From Onchocerca lupi (Eukaryota > Nematoda > Chromadorea > Rhabditida > Onchocercidae): DNA of 64,000 nt. This document shows positions 28,301 through 41,312 of the stretch, piece after piece. The stretch covers positions 1 to 64,000 of the forward strand of contig JAOVVO010000150.1 of assembly GCA_028564675.1 (NCBI GenBank), written 5' to 3'. The position numbers and the translations under genes were made by a program. The number at the start of each line of letters is the position of its first letter. Position 1 is the stretch's first letter. A model generated the notes under the pieces. That model was given only the letters and a program-made list of their open reading frames with translations. It was not told where the DNA came from and made no database searches.

Positions 28301-31300
28301 GGCAAACCTAGAAATATTTGAAGTTAATCATACTTTCACTTGCTAGATCCGTGAAACTTACTTCATTATTTGATGGTATGAAAATTGGGCGCCGGCTATC
28401 AAGCATTTGTATTACATTGATGCATCGCAAATCATGCTTCCATCGCCGTCGTGTGATCAGAAAAATTTCTTCCGCAGATGGCATATGGCTGAGAATTTGG
28501 AAAAAAAATCTCAGAAATCAAGAATTATCCGAATTGCTCGGAATTTTGAATTCAATATATAATAATAAACTTGAATTAACTTGATGAAAGTTTACTCAAA
28601 ATGAAAAAAAAAAAAAAAAACAATTTTTAGCTCAAATTTTAAATCTTACCTAAATTTAAATTACCCTACGATTTTAGTTACAAATTAGAATCAAATTTTT
28701 GTTTTTATGCAGAAAAACACTTGAATCAGTTGATGCAATATCATTAGTAGCGCACACTGAACACGCTGTAAATAATCGACTACTTGATAATTTGATAACA
28801 GCTGAGTTTAAGCTCTATATTATACAGCACAAACCTTCGGTCTTTTTGACGTACTGCAGGAGTAAGAAAATGCAATGTTTTTGTCGACTGCTCATAAAGT
28901 AATTCACATAAAATTATGGTAACCGCTGGTGGTAAATCCAACAGAGAAGATTTCGTGAATTTAAATAAATGAGCCAATTTTTCACATCTATAAAATGTAA
29001 AGAAATATCAAAAAATTACTGCTGTCTTTACTTCGCACTTATTCGGAAATTCATCAGGATTTGTTGCTGAATGAGAATGCAAAAAATTTTTGGATAATAA
29101 TCTGATTTCAGCTAAAAATAATTACTGACAATTGATATTTGCTAATCTAATTTACTCATCTCTTATTTATCAATACTTGATTTTTTTCTAAGTGACCTGT
29201 TTATTGTTATGAGCACGAGAAAACTGTATTTTATCTGCATAAAAACAAAATTTCTCAATATCCTAAATTATAAAAAAATGTATATTAAATAACTATACCA
29301 TCAGAATATAATTTACGACTCTTATTCCATTATCTGATAACAGATTTTATTATTTCATCAAAAATAGAATATCATAGTTACTTCCGGGTCTAACATATTT
29401 TTCTCTTGTCTTCTACAAATCATTTTTGCAGAATTCTTGCTTAGATATATATTCTTTAGAAACTCAAATCATGTTAATTTTTTCCAATCCTTAAAACAAA
29501 CTTTTTAATTGCTGGAGAATTTTCATTCAAAATACTGGCAAATTGTTCCGCGTCCGTTTTGGTTAAGCGTAGTTTTTTCTCGTACGATTTTCCCAGAACT
29601 TTCTGGAAATCAAGCCAGTAAATACAGTTGAAAACTTGTTCATTTTCATTTCCATGTCAAGATGATGAAATTTTCAGTGTAGAAAAATTTTTTATAGATT
29701 TTGGTTATAATCCAGAAAACAAAATCATATTATTTTTCAAGGTAAAAAGTTCAACGAAGCAGAAAAAAGCAAAGTAAAAAAAATTTAATTGGAAAGACAA
29801 GAGATTTTCAAAAATTAAAATATATAAATGCTAATAAATAGAATGAAAATAAAATGCAAAAAATGGGAAATGATGAAATGCGCAATAAATTGAACGAAGG
29901 AAGGACAATTCATTTAAAATGATATTTTCACTTACTTGAATATCAGCAATATTTTCTAATCGCTTTAATCCAATAGCAATTGTAATGACAATTGGTGCGA
30001 CGAAATACGACGATGTGATTGACGTTAAATGGCTTTTGCTATCCAAGAATCGCAACAAATTATCATGCCATGATGGTATACGTTCCGGTGAAAAACGAGA
30101 ACTCATCAAAAGCGTTTGAAGCGTTTTTTGTTTATCTATGAAAATGGTTCTTACATGTTCATTTGTACGGACTTCATGAATCTTTTAAATCAAACAATAA
30201 GCTTTCAGCGATTCTTCATTTCCATGCATTCCAACAATTGATTCATATTCAGTTATCCAAACTAGTATAAGAGTTGATGGTTTGCATAAGAAATATCGCT
30301 GCACATAACATTTAAACAAAATTTAAAGTATCCTTGCCTTCCAAAACTTTGAAACTTTGATTCAACAACATGGGGAAATCTTTTCTGTAGTAATCACCAT
30401 AACTGTTTAGATCAAAAACCCTGCAAGAAAATTTCTGAAACTTCAAAACTCTCAAATATCAAACTTTTAAAATACAAATTTAAAACCGAGTTAAGAATAT
30501 TTCAAATACATTTCTGATTTTTTTTTCTTTGGCTAATTAAATACAAAGATCTAATCTTTATAATAAAACAAAAATTGTACAATTTAAATAAATCCTGCAA
30601 AATGAAAAGAGAATAAATTCACTCTGAGATATCCCAAATCGTCCAAAAAAAAAAAAAAAAACCAACTTTGCAAAAGCTTCCCACAGACGAGATGATTCCT
30701 GATAAGTTAGATGCCTTTTTAGAAATTTTTAGCGTTATGGTGAATAATAAATTAATTATGTCATTCTTTACGGTACCAAATGCTTCATACTTCTTCCATT
30801 TTCAAATGTTCCAGAACTATTAATTATACTTACTGAGCAAAGGCATGTAGTGACGATGACAGAATGAACAACAACGAAGTCGCGCGTCTATCCAGTTTAG
30901 CCGATTCATAAATAGCATGTAATCCGGAAAATATCGCTAATGAATAATAATACAAATTACTTTCATCATTGACTGAAACACTGTAACATTTTGGGGCGAC
31001 ATTTTCTGCGTTATCAAAACTCCACCATGCCTCATTATAAAGATGCCTCATTTTCTGCCAAGCCTGAAATAATTTTCAAGAAACGTGAATGATACTTAAA
31101 TATTTTTCGAGGCACAACAATTTTTTATATAGACTAAAAAAGGATTTTATAACTCAAATTTTGTACCATTATAATGAAAATCTATGCATTGAACAGATAA
31201 ATAAAATTATGAAGATCTATCTTCGGATTGATAAGGAAGTGTTAACAAATTCCGATTTTCTTCAAACTGAAATCTACTTCATTTCTTATTCCTGAGATTA

Positions 31301-34300
31301 ATGACTGCTTCATACCATTCATCAATCCTAATCCTAAGCAAAATTTAAAATTGTCTAATCTGAAAAAATGATTAAGAGAAGATGATGTCTTATATTTTGT
31401 CATTTGCAGAAAAAAAAACTTATTTAAATTAAATCTATTTTTATATAAATTGAAAAACTAATGTGACATAATAAATACAGTGCACGTTTTTAAATTCTTT
31501 AAATCTCGTGGATTTTTTATATAAAAAGCATTTTTTGAGTCAAAAATGATGTGAGCAAAATTAACGAAAAGGATGAATTGCAGAGGAAATTAATTACTAT
31601 TACCCACAGAGTATATAAAAAGGTCTCAAGATCGATATTTTCTAATCATGCAAGGAATAATCCGCCATTCGTTAGTGTACAGATCATCACTGTAATCATT
31701 AATTAAAGCAATTAAATAGCTGATATACTTACTCCAATATGCTTAAAATGTTCGGTACATTTCTTTTTTCCATGAGCTCCTTCTTCACAGCGACTTCGAA
31801 ACAAATTTATCTAAAAATAATTAAAAGCTTATTATTTCTTTAAAATTTCAGATTTCTAGAAGTGCAAATAAGAAACTAAAACTAGAAATAGATCTGAAAA
31901 AAAAAAAGAACAAAATAAAAAGAGCGCTGTTTAGAATTTTGTAAAATGGCATATAGATATCGGCTGAATTGGAACTAATTGTTAAGTGTGAAACTAAAGA
32001 CTGAATATTAAAAATGACTACTGAGCATTCAAAATAATCTCATTAAAATTAATAAAAGACAGTTACTTCGCGAAAAACGGAGAAATCTTGGATATGAAGT
32101 CCGCACTGCACAAAAACGAATTGTATGAACATAGAAACTTCTGCAGCAACGCGATTACCATAATACTGATCTAACAAACGAGAGGTATTACTTGTGCACC
32201 AGGATAACGACAGTTTCATTGCTTTATCGAGAGGTAAATTTGAACAAATTTGCGACAGACATTCAGCAACTACAAAAGAAAATACATAAAGATTTAAAGA
32301 AAAAATTATAAAATTATAAAAATGCTAAAAAAAATTATAATCCGTTTTCCTGGCTTTGCAACCATTTGCAAGAAAAAAAAATTTTAATATAATGATGAAG
32401 AAAAAGGAAATAACCGAAAGATGAGGACGCAAGTGATGGCAGTTTGCACATTACCAATTCATGCCTCTGTGTCTCCTGAAAATTATCAAATTTCTTCAAT
32501 ATTGCCCGAAAATTATTGACTGAAAACTGAAATCATTGAAAATTTTTGGAAATATTCAAAATCCATCTATCAAAACTTCAGATCACTATTTAGCTACTGA
32601 ATGAAAACAGTCGTTTTACGAAATATTTCGTGTATAAAAAACTCGACTAAATATATGATTTGAAAACTTGACCATATTTAGGAAAAAAAAATCTATATTT
32701 ATATTTTCTGAAATAAACGTACCAAAATTAGACAGCCTACAAAGGCAGTATGCACTTTAACAACCGGAGCACATATTGATAAACCACTCCTGTACTCTTC
32801 AACGTCCTAAAAATTCGATATTCAATTAATTTCAGTTTTTCAAAAACAAAATAAAGAAGCAGGAAAAAAGTGAAGTGTGATATATATAAATATTTAAAAT
32901 TGTAGCTTGATAACTAAAATCTATGAATAGCCCTAGTTTGCTTGAATTCAACTTCTTTTCATCTAAGTAGAAAAAATTGAACGAATAATTGCTAATTCAC
33001 CATAACGTTTCCTGTAATTATACAATTAAGATTACTTTTATAACAAAAGTTTGAAGAAAAGTCATTAGTTAACGAATCCCATCAAAAATATATATTGGAC
33101 CAATAACATTTAGTGATGAATTTCACTTATTCAAAAGCAATTAAGAAACCGATAAGCCGATAAAAATTCATGCTACCTTATTATTTACAGAAGAATCTTT
33201 AAAATTTATAAATTCGAAGTTCCCATATAAGGTACCAATACGAGTAACACCACTATAAAGGATAACAGCACCATCGAGATCAATCACTGCCATCATTTTG
33301 CGTCCCTGCAGATAAAAATTTTTTATATTCCTCTATAGCTGGGACTCTATCCTGATCCGAAAAATCAAAAATGATAAATAAACCTTAATATTTGCAGCTC
33401 CTTTACATGGAATTGTTGTAAAGGAACTTGTAGTCATTCGTCCCTCCTCATGTATTTTTCCTCGAATACATTTCAAGAGATTCTGCTCTGCTACGTAAAA
33501 ACATATATACGTTTGACCGATAAAGTCTGAAACGAAATTCAGTTTCTTAATTTTTGTAATAAATGGATCATAAGCGTTGTTTTGATGAACAGTGTGAGGT
33601 TTTGTATCCAACATTATTATATTTCTTCCATACTTTTTCGTGTCCAAGTCTGCTGTATTTTTTTGGTTTAACATTTTCCTTTCGAATGTTCATATATGAA
33701 AGCATTGAATTTAGATTATCTCAACAGTGTAATTAAATAGCATTAAACAACTATATTCCATTTCAATTATTTTACATACATTTATTTTTTAAACCATTTC
33801 TACGCAATGCAAAAAGTGAAGTAGCTTATTCTTATCTCTTTAATAAGAAATAAGGTGGACAGTTGAAATGAAATTTTCAAGTCTTCAAAAAAAAAAAAAA
33901 AGTTTGAGGAAAGCAAAATTGAACCTTGAGTAAGAAATGCAATACTTGCAGGACTACTTGCTTCAGGATCTGTCTGACGACGTTCCGTCCATATACATTC
34001 CATACAAATCTGTAAGAAAATCATAAGAAAAATGAAAAAAATTCTGCTCAAATTTAAAAAACAAAATGAACTATATAAAAAACAAATTGAATACTTCGGG
34101 CGCCAAAAGATCAAGTTCTGAACCACGAGTTTCGATCAATGAAATAATACTATCATCACAAAACGAACTAAGACGAGGCGTCGTGTGTGTGCCTACAATG
34201 ATATATATACTAAATCGATATTTCCTCGCAACCGAATGTGATGTAAAACTCTACCAAAATGACTGATTTTATGGAAAGCTATTCTGGAAGAGAAAAAATC

Positions 34301-37300
34301 ATCTATGGAATCAATCACTGCTGAACAATGAGTAAGTAAACAGATATAAAAAATTATTAAGAAATGAATAATCAAGCAAATAAATGTGGGAAAACTCCAG
34401 AACTTTCTACTTCTACTTCCTTGAACATCGAAGAAAATAAATGATACTTTTTGTTTATTTTTCCAAGAAAAAAAGCATGAAAAATGTAAGATATTAGTTT
34501 TAATCACCCATGAAGTCTTAGGTAGATAAAGACAGTCTTTAAAACAGTCATAAAAGTTCTCTCAGTAATATTGAGAGCTCAGCTTGAAATTGAAAAAAAT
34601 AAATTTCAAACTTCGAATTCTTTTCGAAATTAAATTGAATCATTCTTACTTCCTCCTCGCAACCGCAAAATCGGAGAATCTGTGATTGATCGGCTGTAAG
34701 CAGAATTACATTAATTTCAAATTTTCGTTCTATAAGAAGTAAAGAAGAAAAAATTATAGAAGCCATTGCTTTTTCGCCATTGCATTTTAGATATTTAGAA
34801 AGTGATAAGTTTTCGCCATTGCGTCTTAGATATTTAGATTTCTTATTTTCTAGTTCATTGCAGCATATGTCTCGATAGTAGAACAAACAAAATAGGTATG
34901 GTTTTACATGATCTTAAAAAAAAAAAAAAAAAAAATAATATAAAGAAAAAAGGCAAAAAAAACCCAGTGTTATAGTTAATCTAAATCATTTCAAATGAAT
35001 AGCCAGTTCGATTTCAGGATTATTTAACAAAATCAAAATATTAAAAAAGCAAACTAACTTTGCAGAAGATCGTTGAGCAGGACTTGTAGTTGGGAAAGGT
35101 AAGGACTGTATTAGCGCTGCTGCTGCAGTCATAGATCGTGTACGAACTGATCGTGTTTGAGGTGTCGTCCATGCTTCATCTTAAAAAATTTCATTTTTCT
35201 TTAATTTCTATAAAATAAAACGAAAATCTTTCATTAAAGTATGCAAAAGATCTTTACCGGCAAACGAATCATTCTTGCCAAGACGACGTCTCGGTTGGCT
35301 ACCCATTTGCGGTGTTGATAGTTGACTTGTTCGACCTGACAAATCAAGCAAATGATTCTTAACTTTAATTTTACCATTATTTCATTTTTACTTTAATTTT
35401 AATACTACATTTGCCAATTAAAAAAAAGAAAAACAAACAAGAAACCCATGGTAATCAGTCAAGTTTCTACTTGTTACTTGTTGGCTTTTACATCATGGAC
35501 TTTCTTTTCTTTTGAGAAGATTGAATTGAAAACAATTTGAAAATATTCTCCGAAAATATTTTAAATTAAATTCTCAAGATTTTTTTTCATTTCCTGTTAA
35601 TTACTACCAATCATTAAGTGAGGAGTTTAATATATCAAAAAATAAAACTGCAATATGCGGCAAATAATTGAAATAATATAATGATATTGACAGAGATGGT
35701 AATATGACATTACTATCTCAGTTTCTAAAAGTTATTAACAGTTTACTTCAATGCATTTAAAAATGATTCATTAACAATAATAATATATCATTAGTCAAGT
35801 TGGATCCTGCAGAATTCCAAAGAATTTCGGACATAACTACTCATACTCTTTGGCACATGAGACGGAATGATAGATGAGATTCTTTTCAAATATTCCATAA
35901 ATCAAATTTCAATATATTTTTCGAAATTTCTTTTAACTTACCAACAGGTGTAAGAGTTGTATTGCATGAAACAATACTTTCTGCCTTACTTGCTGCACAT
36001 TTCCATTCCGTTTTCGTTGCTTTTCGTATCCAATATAACGAATGGACTCGAGCAGTCGTTGAATAAGTTAATAAGAGTTGACAATCATTCAATGCTTCCA
36101 ACAGTGCTACTTCGGTACTATCCCAAACATAATGTGAAGAATTATCTGCATCTGAAATATACATCGGAGTGCCACTTACTATGTTTCATTGGCAGTCTAA
36201 ACAACACTTGGACTGAATCACTTAGATGATTTTTGAACAATATTGCTTTTTGCATGGTCACGTTCACAAGTTGGACACATGGCTATGTTTTTATATTTCG
36301 GCAGTAGAGATGCCATACTAAATATCTGGACTATTCATGTATTCCAATATCTTAACAGTTAATTTCATTTACTTTCAATTAAATATTTCAAACATTTCGA
36401 ACAAATGTATCATAGTGATGAAGCACTTGCTTACTTTGTCAAGAGTCGTACTTTCCTTAATGACAATTCCTTTATCTCTCTACTTCATGCTCTACTGTCT
36501 ACTTTGAAAAAAGCTATCAGATATTATGACCAAGCAAGATTAAGTCAAACAAAAAGAACGTTTCATATTTTTCATTCATCATTTCGGTAAGTTTTGATTC
36601 GATGCTATATATCATTTCATCAAAATTTACCTGTTAATAATCATTCCATCTTTACAAGTTCTCATGTGCTTAAACTGAAATAAAGTGTTTTTTTTTTCAG
36701 AATAAATGAAAATAAAAGTAACCTTTGTTTTTTGATATAACTGGTAATATTTCACAGTACGGATGTGATAACGAGAACAAATGCGGAAAATTCGAAATTC
36801 TGAAAATCCATACAATAAATTTTCTAAATATTGACGTAATTTTGATTAATTCTACAAATAAAAGTTTCAATCTTTTATCGTTAAATTTTGGCTACTAATA
36901 ACATTCTTTGAATGAAAATATGATCAAAATGTTTAATTAAATTTAATTCATTCTTGAAATTCGAACAACAACAAAAGTCTTACAATGATGTTAATGGAGC
37001 AGTTCGTTGCAAAATTAGGCCTAACGAACTTTGAAATACGCGTTTCACCTGCAACATTAATTGAACCGAAGATGTCATCGAACAATTAAACATGAATAAA
37101 TAACTACGAATCCAAATATTTGGAATCCCAAAACTGTAATTTTTTCTACATTTTCATCTAATACTTAACGACAGCACAGTTTAAGATAACTGGACTTTGT
37201 AGCTGACTGAATTTGAATCATTGAAAATTTTGACTGAAACTACTATAACAGTGAATTATTACAGTGAATGGCAGTGTGACTGCGTAAGAAATCCAATCAG

Positions 37301-38766
37301 TATCAGAAGCGAATATAAGATTTTTGTGACCAATAAGACAAACACCATGCAAAGGATCATTATCAGTAGAGGTGCTCGGAAATTCACACCAAAATGCCTG
37401 CAAAAACTTGAAGTACAAAAAAGAAATTGAAAGAAATGAAAACTTCTAGGCCCAAAAATCCAAAAAATATAAATTAGTTCCACAAAAGAACCAAAATATA
37501 AGACTAGAATTTCTAACTACAGACTAGAACAAAGTTGGAGTTATGTAAATAAAATAGGTTTGAAAAGTAAGCAAAGTAAAAATAAATATCAATAAAAGCT
37601 TTTATTGAAAATAACTGACCAGAGCAATACTTTGAAAAATTCAAACAACACAGTGCAAGCACAAAAAACAAAGTACGACGTAAAAATTTTAACAATAAGC
37701 GAGGTTCTAAATAAAAAAGATATTACAATAGAAAATGAAAGTAAAATTTCAAAGAAATTAATCGACAAAGATAACCAACATCCAACAACGTGAAATCTGC
37801 CGTAATTCTCCGTCGAACTATTCCAGATGGATATTCCTGCACTGTAACTGAATCATCCAGAATCACAAGTTTTTCGCCACCACACTTCGGCAAGCTTCGA
37901 TATCGAATTTTATGTTCCTGAAAGTAAATTGCTAACTCTTCGATAAAAACTACACAACAAAACAAAGCATTTATCTAGAGCCACAAGAGAATATATGATG
38001 ACTAATTAGACTTTTTTGCTGAATAAAAATGATATTTAGCAATAATATTAATAAAATCATTTAATCCTAATAATTTTAAAGCAAGCTTTTAAACTTTTAA
38101 TTCTATATAAAGAATTTAATTTTTCATCACTGGTTATTTCAGAACCAATGGCGAGAAAATGAATTCTTCATGGAGAATTAAATAAAAATTAGTCAATGTC
38201 CATGAAAAAAAGTATCTCTATTGAGTCTACATAATAATTTATTACCACATGAAATGATTCGCAACCATTCAAAATACGTCATTTATTATTTAACTTAACT
38301 AGCAATTTAGATTCCAATAAAAGCAAACATTTCCATCACATAAACAACTTGCTGCTATATTTCATTGGAACTGAACTGGAGATATTAGTATTTAAATAAA
38401 AATACAATATTCAAATGCTCTGAACATACTTCAGAAATATGGCTTCCGGCTTAAATGCAATGGACAGATAATCAGCAAAACTGGAGTTCTACTTCAAGTT
38501 CTATGTATTTAAATAGGAATCAAATTTTTAGGTACTCGTATTTAAATTAAGGAATGTTATTATCATGCTGCAAATAAATTCCTCTAGATCTACAGCCTCG
38601 AGTCTCACTCATTTCAAGTAAATTTTTAATTATTAATGTTCAGTTATTAAAACGACAAGAAATAAATATATACTTCCGATTCGCTTGCAATAGGTTTTAC
38701 CAAATCAGCAATAATCATATCCCTATAGTCGACTATTTGTTCGCTTCCACCCCTGCAATCACGCAT
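19271..38766 (-). CDS. ANAPC1: Anaphase-promoting complex subunit 1 (APC1)
   Basis: Largest scaffold of the APC/C ubiquitin ligase, in the nucleus and on the spindle. Exons (- strand, high to low): 38766-38674, 37917-37780, 37397-37263, 37048-36984, 36799-36723, 36151-35942, 35335-35258, 35179-35059, 34693-34650, 34192-34095, 34009-33925, 33526-33384, 33305-33177, 32806-32723, 32475-32415, 32269-32067, 31810-31733, 31063-30834, 30420-30338, 30135-29936, 29602-29502, 28987-28835, 28488-28362, 27875-27669, 27161-27039, 26894-26727, 26159-25907, 25694-25473, 24999-24870, 24709-24412, 23559-23473, 22952-22830, 22502-22348, 21870-21784, 21417-21300, 21158-21042, 20815-20705, 20638-20514, 19679-19271. 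All phases close (1822 aa). An N-terminal WD-like part (FWCEF, HSLYWIRK) is followed by a Ser/Thr-Pro-rich loop (about 240-353). The proteasome/cyclosome repeats span about 980-1530 (AAGLMYAFGLNGH, MSIAILLGCGAS, NEIGRP, YSLAAGFAIGL, MAGSGNLQVL). The start could instead be ATG 38718, after a ttgcag acceptor. The end of exon 20815-20705 is the least certain boundary. Confidence 0.95.
22921..23076. repeat. Perfect 78-bp tandem duplication spanning an APC1 splice acceptor
   Basis: Copies 22921-22998 and 22999-23076 are identical over all 78 bases. Each copy carries, on the - strand, a tttacag acceptor and the first coding bases of an APC1 exon (WHYISMILLV). Because 78 is a multiple of three, both acceptors (exon start 22952 or 23030) keep the reading frame. 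The upstream one would add 26 residues. Confidence 0.97.
34771..34838. repeat. 39-bp-period tandem duplication in an APC1 intron
   Basis: Two 29-bp near-identical blocks (34771-34799 and 34810-34838) begin ttttcgccattgc and end gatatttaga. They lie just upstream, in the - strand sense, of the 34693-34650 exon and outside coding sequence. Confidence 0.75.
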
Positions 38767-39779
38767 TCAATCCAGACAGCAAGTCTGCAAAAAATTTTCG
38801 ATGAAAATTTGTATATTGTTCGTTTTATTGGTTATATCATATCGTCAATGAACGATATAAACCAGTTAGGATATGGATAATATACTGATTCGATATTACT
38901 ATTAGAAGGTTAAAGTAAAAGAAAAATGGAAATAGAAGGAGATCATGAATGATATAGATATTTTGTTCAGATAATATATTCTTCATACAAAACATATCTT
39001 TTGAGAAGCATTGTAAAGTGAAGCGAGATTCCGAGAATACTCCACTGTTCCGAATATCTCGGTATCCTCCGTTCAACAATATCGCTATCTACAGTTCTGA
39101 TGTAATCCTCGAATTTTCTTTTTTTCGCTTCATAACAGCTTTTTCCAAGCCATGATTTGGTTCAACAATATTAAATCATTTTCAACAATACTAAGTCATG
39201 GCTGGAAAAAGCTCTTGAAGCGAAAAAAAAATTTCGAGGATTACATCGGAACTGCAGATAACGATTTTACGTGATCATTTGATATTTGAATAATACATAC
39301 AATTCCATATTGTAATAGTTCTAATTAGTGTCAGCTTTCGCTAAACATGGGAATTTCCGAACGGTAAATTACATACTTGCAATGTAAAATATAACTGAAA
39401 AAATTCAAATTCGGTTTTTGAACTGGAATTTTTTCTGTTGGCTTCCTTAGTTAGAAGTATGAAACAATATATAAGTGTGTTATGAAAAAAAATAAAATAA
39501 AACCAAAAATTTAAAGAACTAAACAAATGAAGCAGACAAAGTGCAACGAAGCAAATTTTTACGTACAGGTGAGACATTGACATTTCACACCGCCCACTTC
39601 ATCGTTTTCGGCCAAATTTGAAATTTGAAGTGACACCGTTTGTTACAGATTTACTGGTTCAGGCTTTTGTTTCGTTATGTTAGAGATTTTGATGTTTTGG
39701 GAATCTCTTTTAAATTATCATTTATAGCATGTGATACGGAGTACTATTTACTGAGAGAAAATAATTTGAAGCTTCCTAA
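38767..39779. other. Divergent spacer between APC1 and the CEP295-like gene
   Basis: The two genes are transcribed away from each other, so both promoters should lie here. I see no recognisable core promoter motif. The clearest structure is a foldback element (39081-39265). Confidence 0.55.
39081..39265. mobile_element. Foldback (MITE-like) element with about 70-bp inverted arms
   Basis: The left arm (39081-39154), beginning atcgctatctacagttc, is matched in reverse complement by the right arm (39197-39265), ending gaactgcagataacgat, at roughly 90% identity. A 42-bp centre holds two copies of ttcaacaata. No open frame is inside. Target-site duplication is not clear. It could be a non-autonomous DNA transposon or a recently formed hairpin. 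Confidence 0.75.
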
Positions 39780-41312
39780 ATGGGATACCATGATGCCAGA
39801 ACTGGAAGTTCTTCGCAGTTAGCAATACTGACACCAAATCAACGAGAAAATATTATACGAAAGGAACGCGAAAGACGTCGATTGATAAGGCATGTTGGAT
39901 GTTCCACTTACAATCGTTATAATTAGATTTAGGATAAATTGACTTATAAATAACTTGAATCAATTTTTAGACTGAATCTCGACTGAAGTTGTGAATAACG
40001 ATGCTAGAGAAAATAAATTTCTCTTTTTTTCTCCTTTACTTGATTTTTTTTTTTTTTTGAGAATTCTTGTAGGTGAAGTATATGAAAAGAGAGGAGGCAA
40101 AGGAAATGAAAATATTCAATAAAATATATTAGGAAGCATTTTTAAAGATAAGAGAGGATGTGAATTATTACTTCGAAATATATGGTTAACAGTCTCTAGG
40201 ACGAAGTATTAATCCATATCCTCCCTTATATTTAAAAATACGCCTTAATAAAAATTTCATCTCGATAAGTTTCTAGAATTCTCAAATCATTTTGTTAATT
40301 TCTATGAACTTCATTTTTTCAAATATTTATGCATTTCAATCCATTTTATGTCATGTGAGATCTGTATTATTCTTCGTCTTATCAATATTTATTTGTCGTG
40401 AAATAATTCATAAAACCATCATTCAACAATTTGGAGTATAATTTGGTCAAGATATTTCCATTAATTTTATAAGCTTATTTCCTGACTGTTTATTTTGTTC
40501 CAGAACTCATGTGGCTTACACAGCATAAAAGTTATTGGAGAAAATATAATTTGTTCAAATCAAATAAATTAAAAAATGAATGGAATGCCATTATCAGCTG
40601 TTTATTTCGTATATTTTAGAGAATAAGCAAAATTTTTGCAGATATCAGCAAGTACGACAGTTGAGCGCTGAAAATGCGGCAAAAATACGAGAACGAGTTA
40701 AAATAGCAAAGCAGAAGAAAATGGAAGAACTTAGAAAGCGTATAACGGATGCTATTGTTCAACAAAACCACTTAACTTCCAGCGGTGTACTTTCTCCGGT
40801 TCATATCGATAGTAATACATTGGTAAGTTATGTGAAGACTTATTTTTATTGGTGAAGATCCGAAAAATTTTTTGCTAGTTTTTAGCAAGTGAATTTTTTG
40901 CTAATTTTCCGACTAAATTTACAAGATTTCATTGTCAAAGTTATGTAATTATCTGTTTGATATATCATGTTTCTTGACTCGTTGGTATTTAATGAAAAGC
41001 GAAATAGTTGAACCTTCGATTATCAGCGCTCGTTGAAACAGTTGTTGTGAATGTTTTTTCAAGCAAAATTAGGATTTCTTTTTTTATAGCCTTAAAACTG
41101 CTTAAAATTTGATTTAGCCTACCGAGACACCGCGTAGATCACGGCGATCTCAAATCACGCGTGAAGAATTGGCACGTGCAGTACGTCGACACCGTGAAGC
41201 ATTGAGTAGGTTGCGTCGAGAAAATGAGCGGGAACAACGACGACGCGAGCTTATATTGGAAAGACGAAGAAAAGCCCGCGAAGTGGCAAATGTACGATCG
41301 AGAAGAATCTAA
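39780..41312 (+). CDS. Small basic coiled-coil protein resembling the CEP295/Ana1 N-terminus
   Basis: Exons 39780-39889, 40642-40822 and 41118-41312 give 161 aa. A stop codon immediately precedes the ATG in frame, which fixes the start unless an upstream exon exists. The first intron uses a GC donor (ag|gcatgt). Only this phase joins to the next exon in frame, and it aligns gap-free with the CEP295 N-terminus (ERERRRLIRYQQVRQ compared with ERRRKLRLLQVREQ, then AKIRERVKIAKQKK). The C-terminal half is Arg/Glu-rich helix (REELARAVRRHREALSRLRR). CEP295/Ana1 in other animals is a very long centriolar protein needed for centriole-to-centrosome conversion. This one would retain only the start. Similarity is low-complexity and recalled from memory, so simple coiled-coil convergence is possible. 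Confidence 0.6.
40131..40246. mobile_element. Foldback element inside intron 1 of the CEP295-like gene
   Basis: Arms 40131-40175 and 40202-40246 are inverted copies of 45 bp with nine mismatches (about 80%), separated by 26 bp. They share the core gaggat...attacttcg or its complement. There is no coding capacity. It is probably a degraded MITE or hairpin. Confidence 0.65.
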
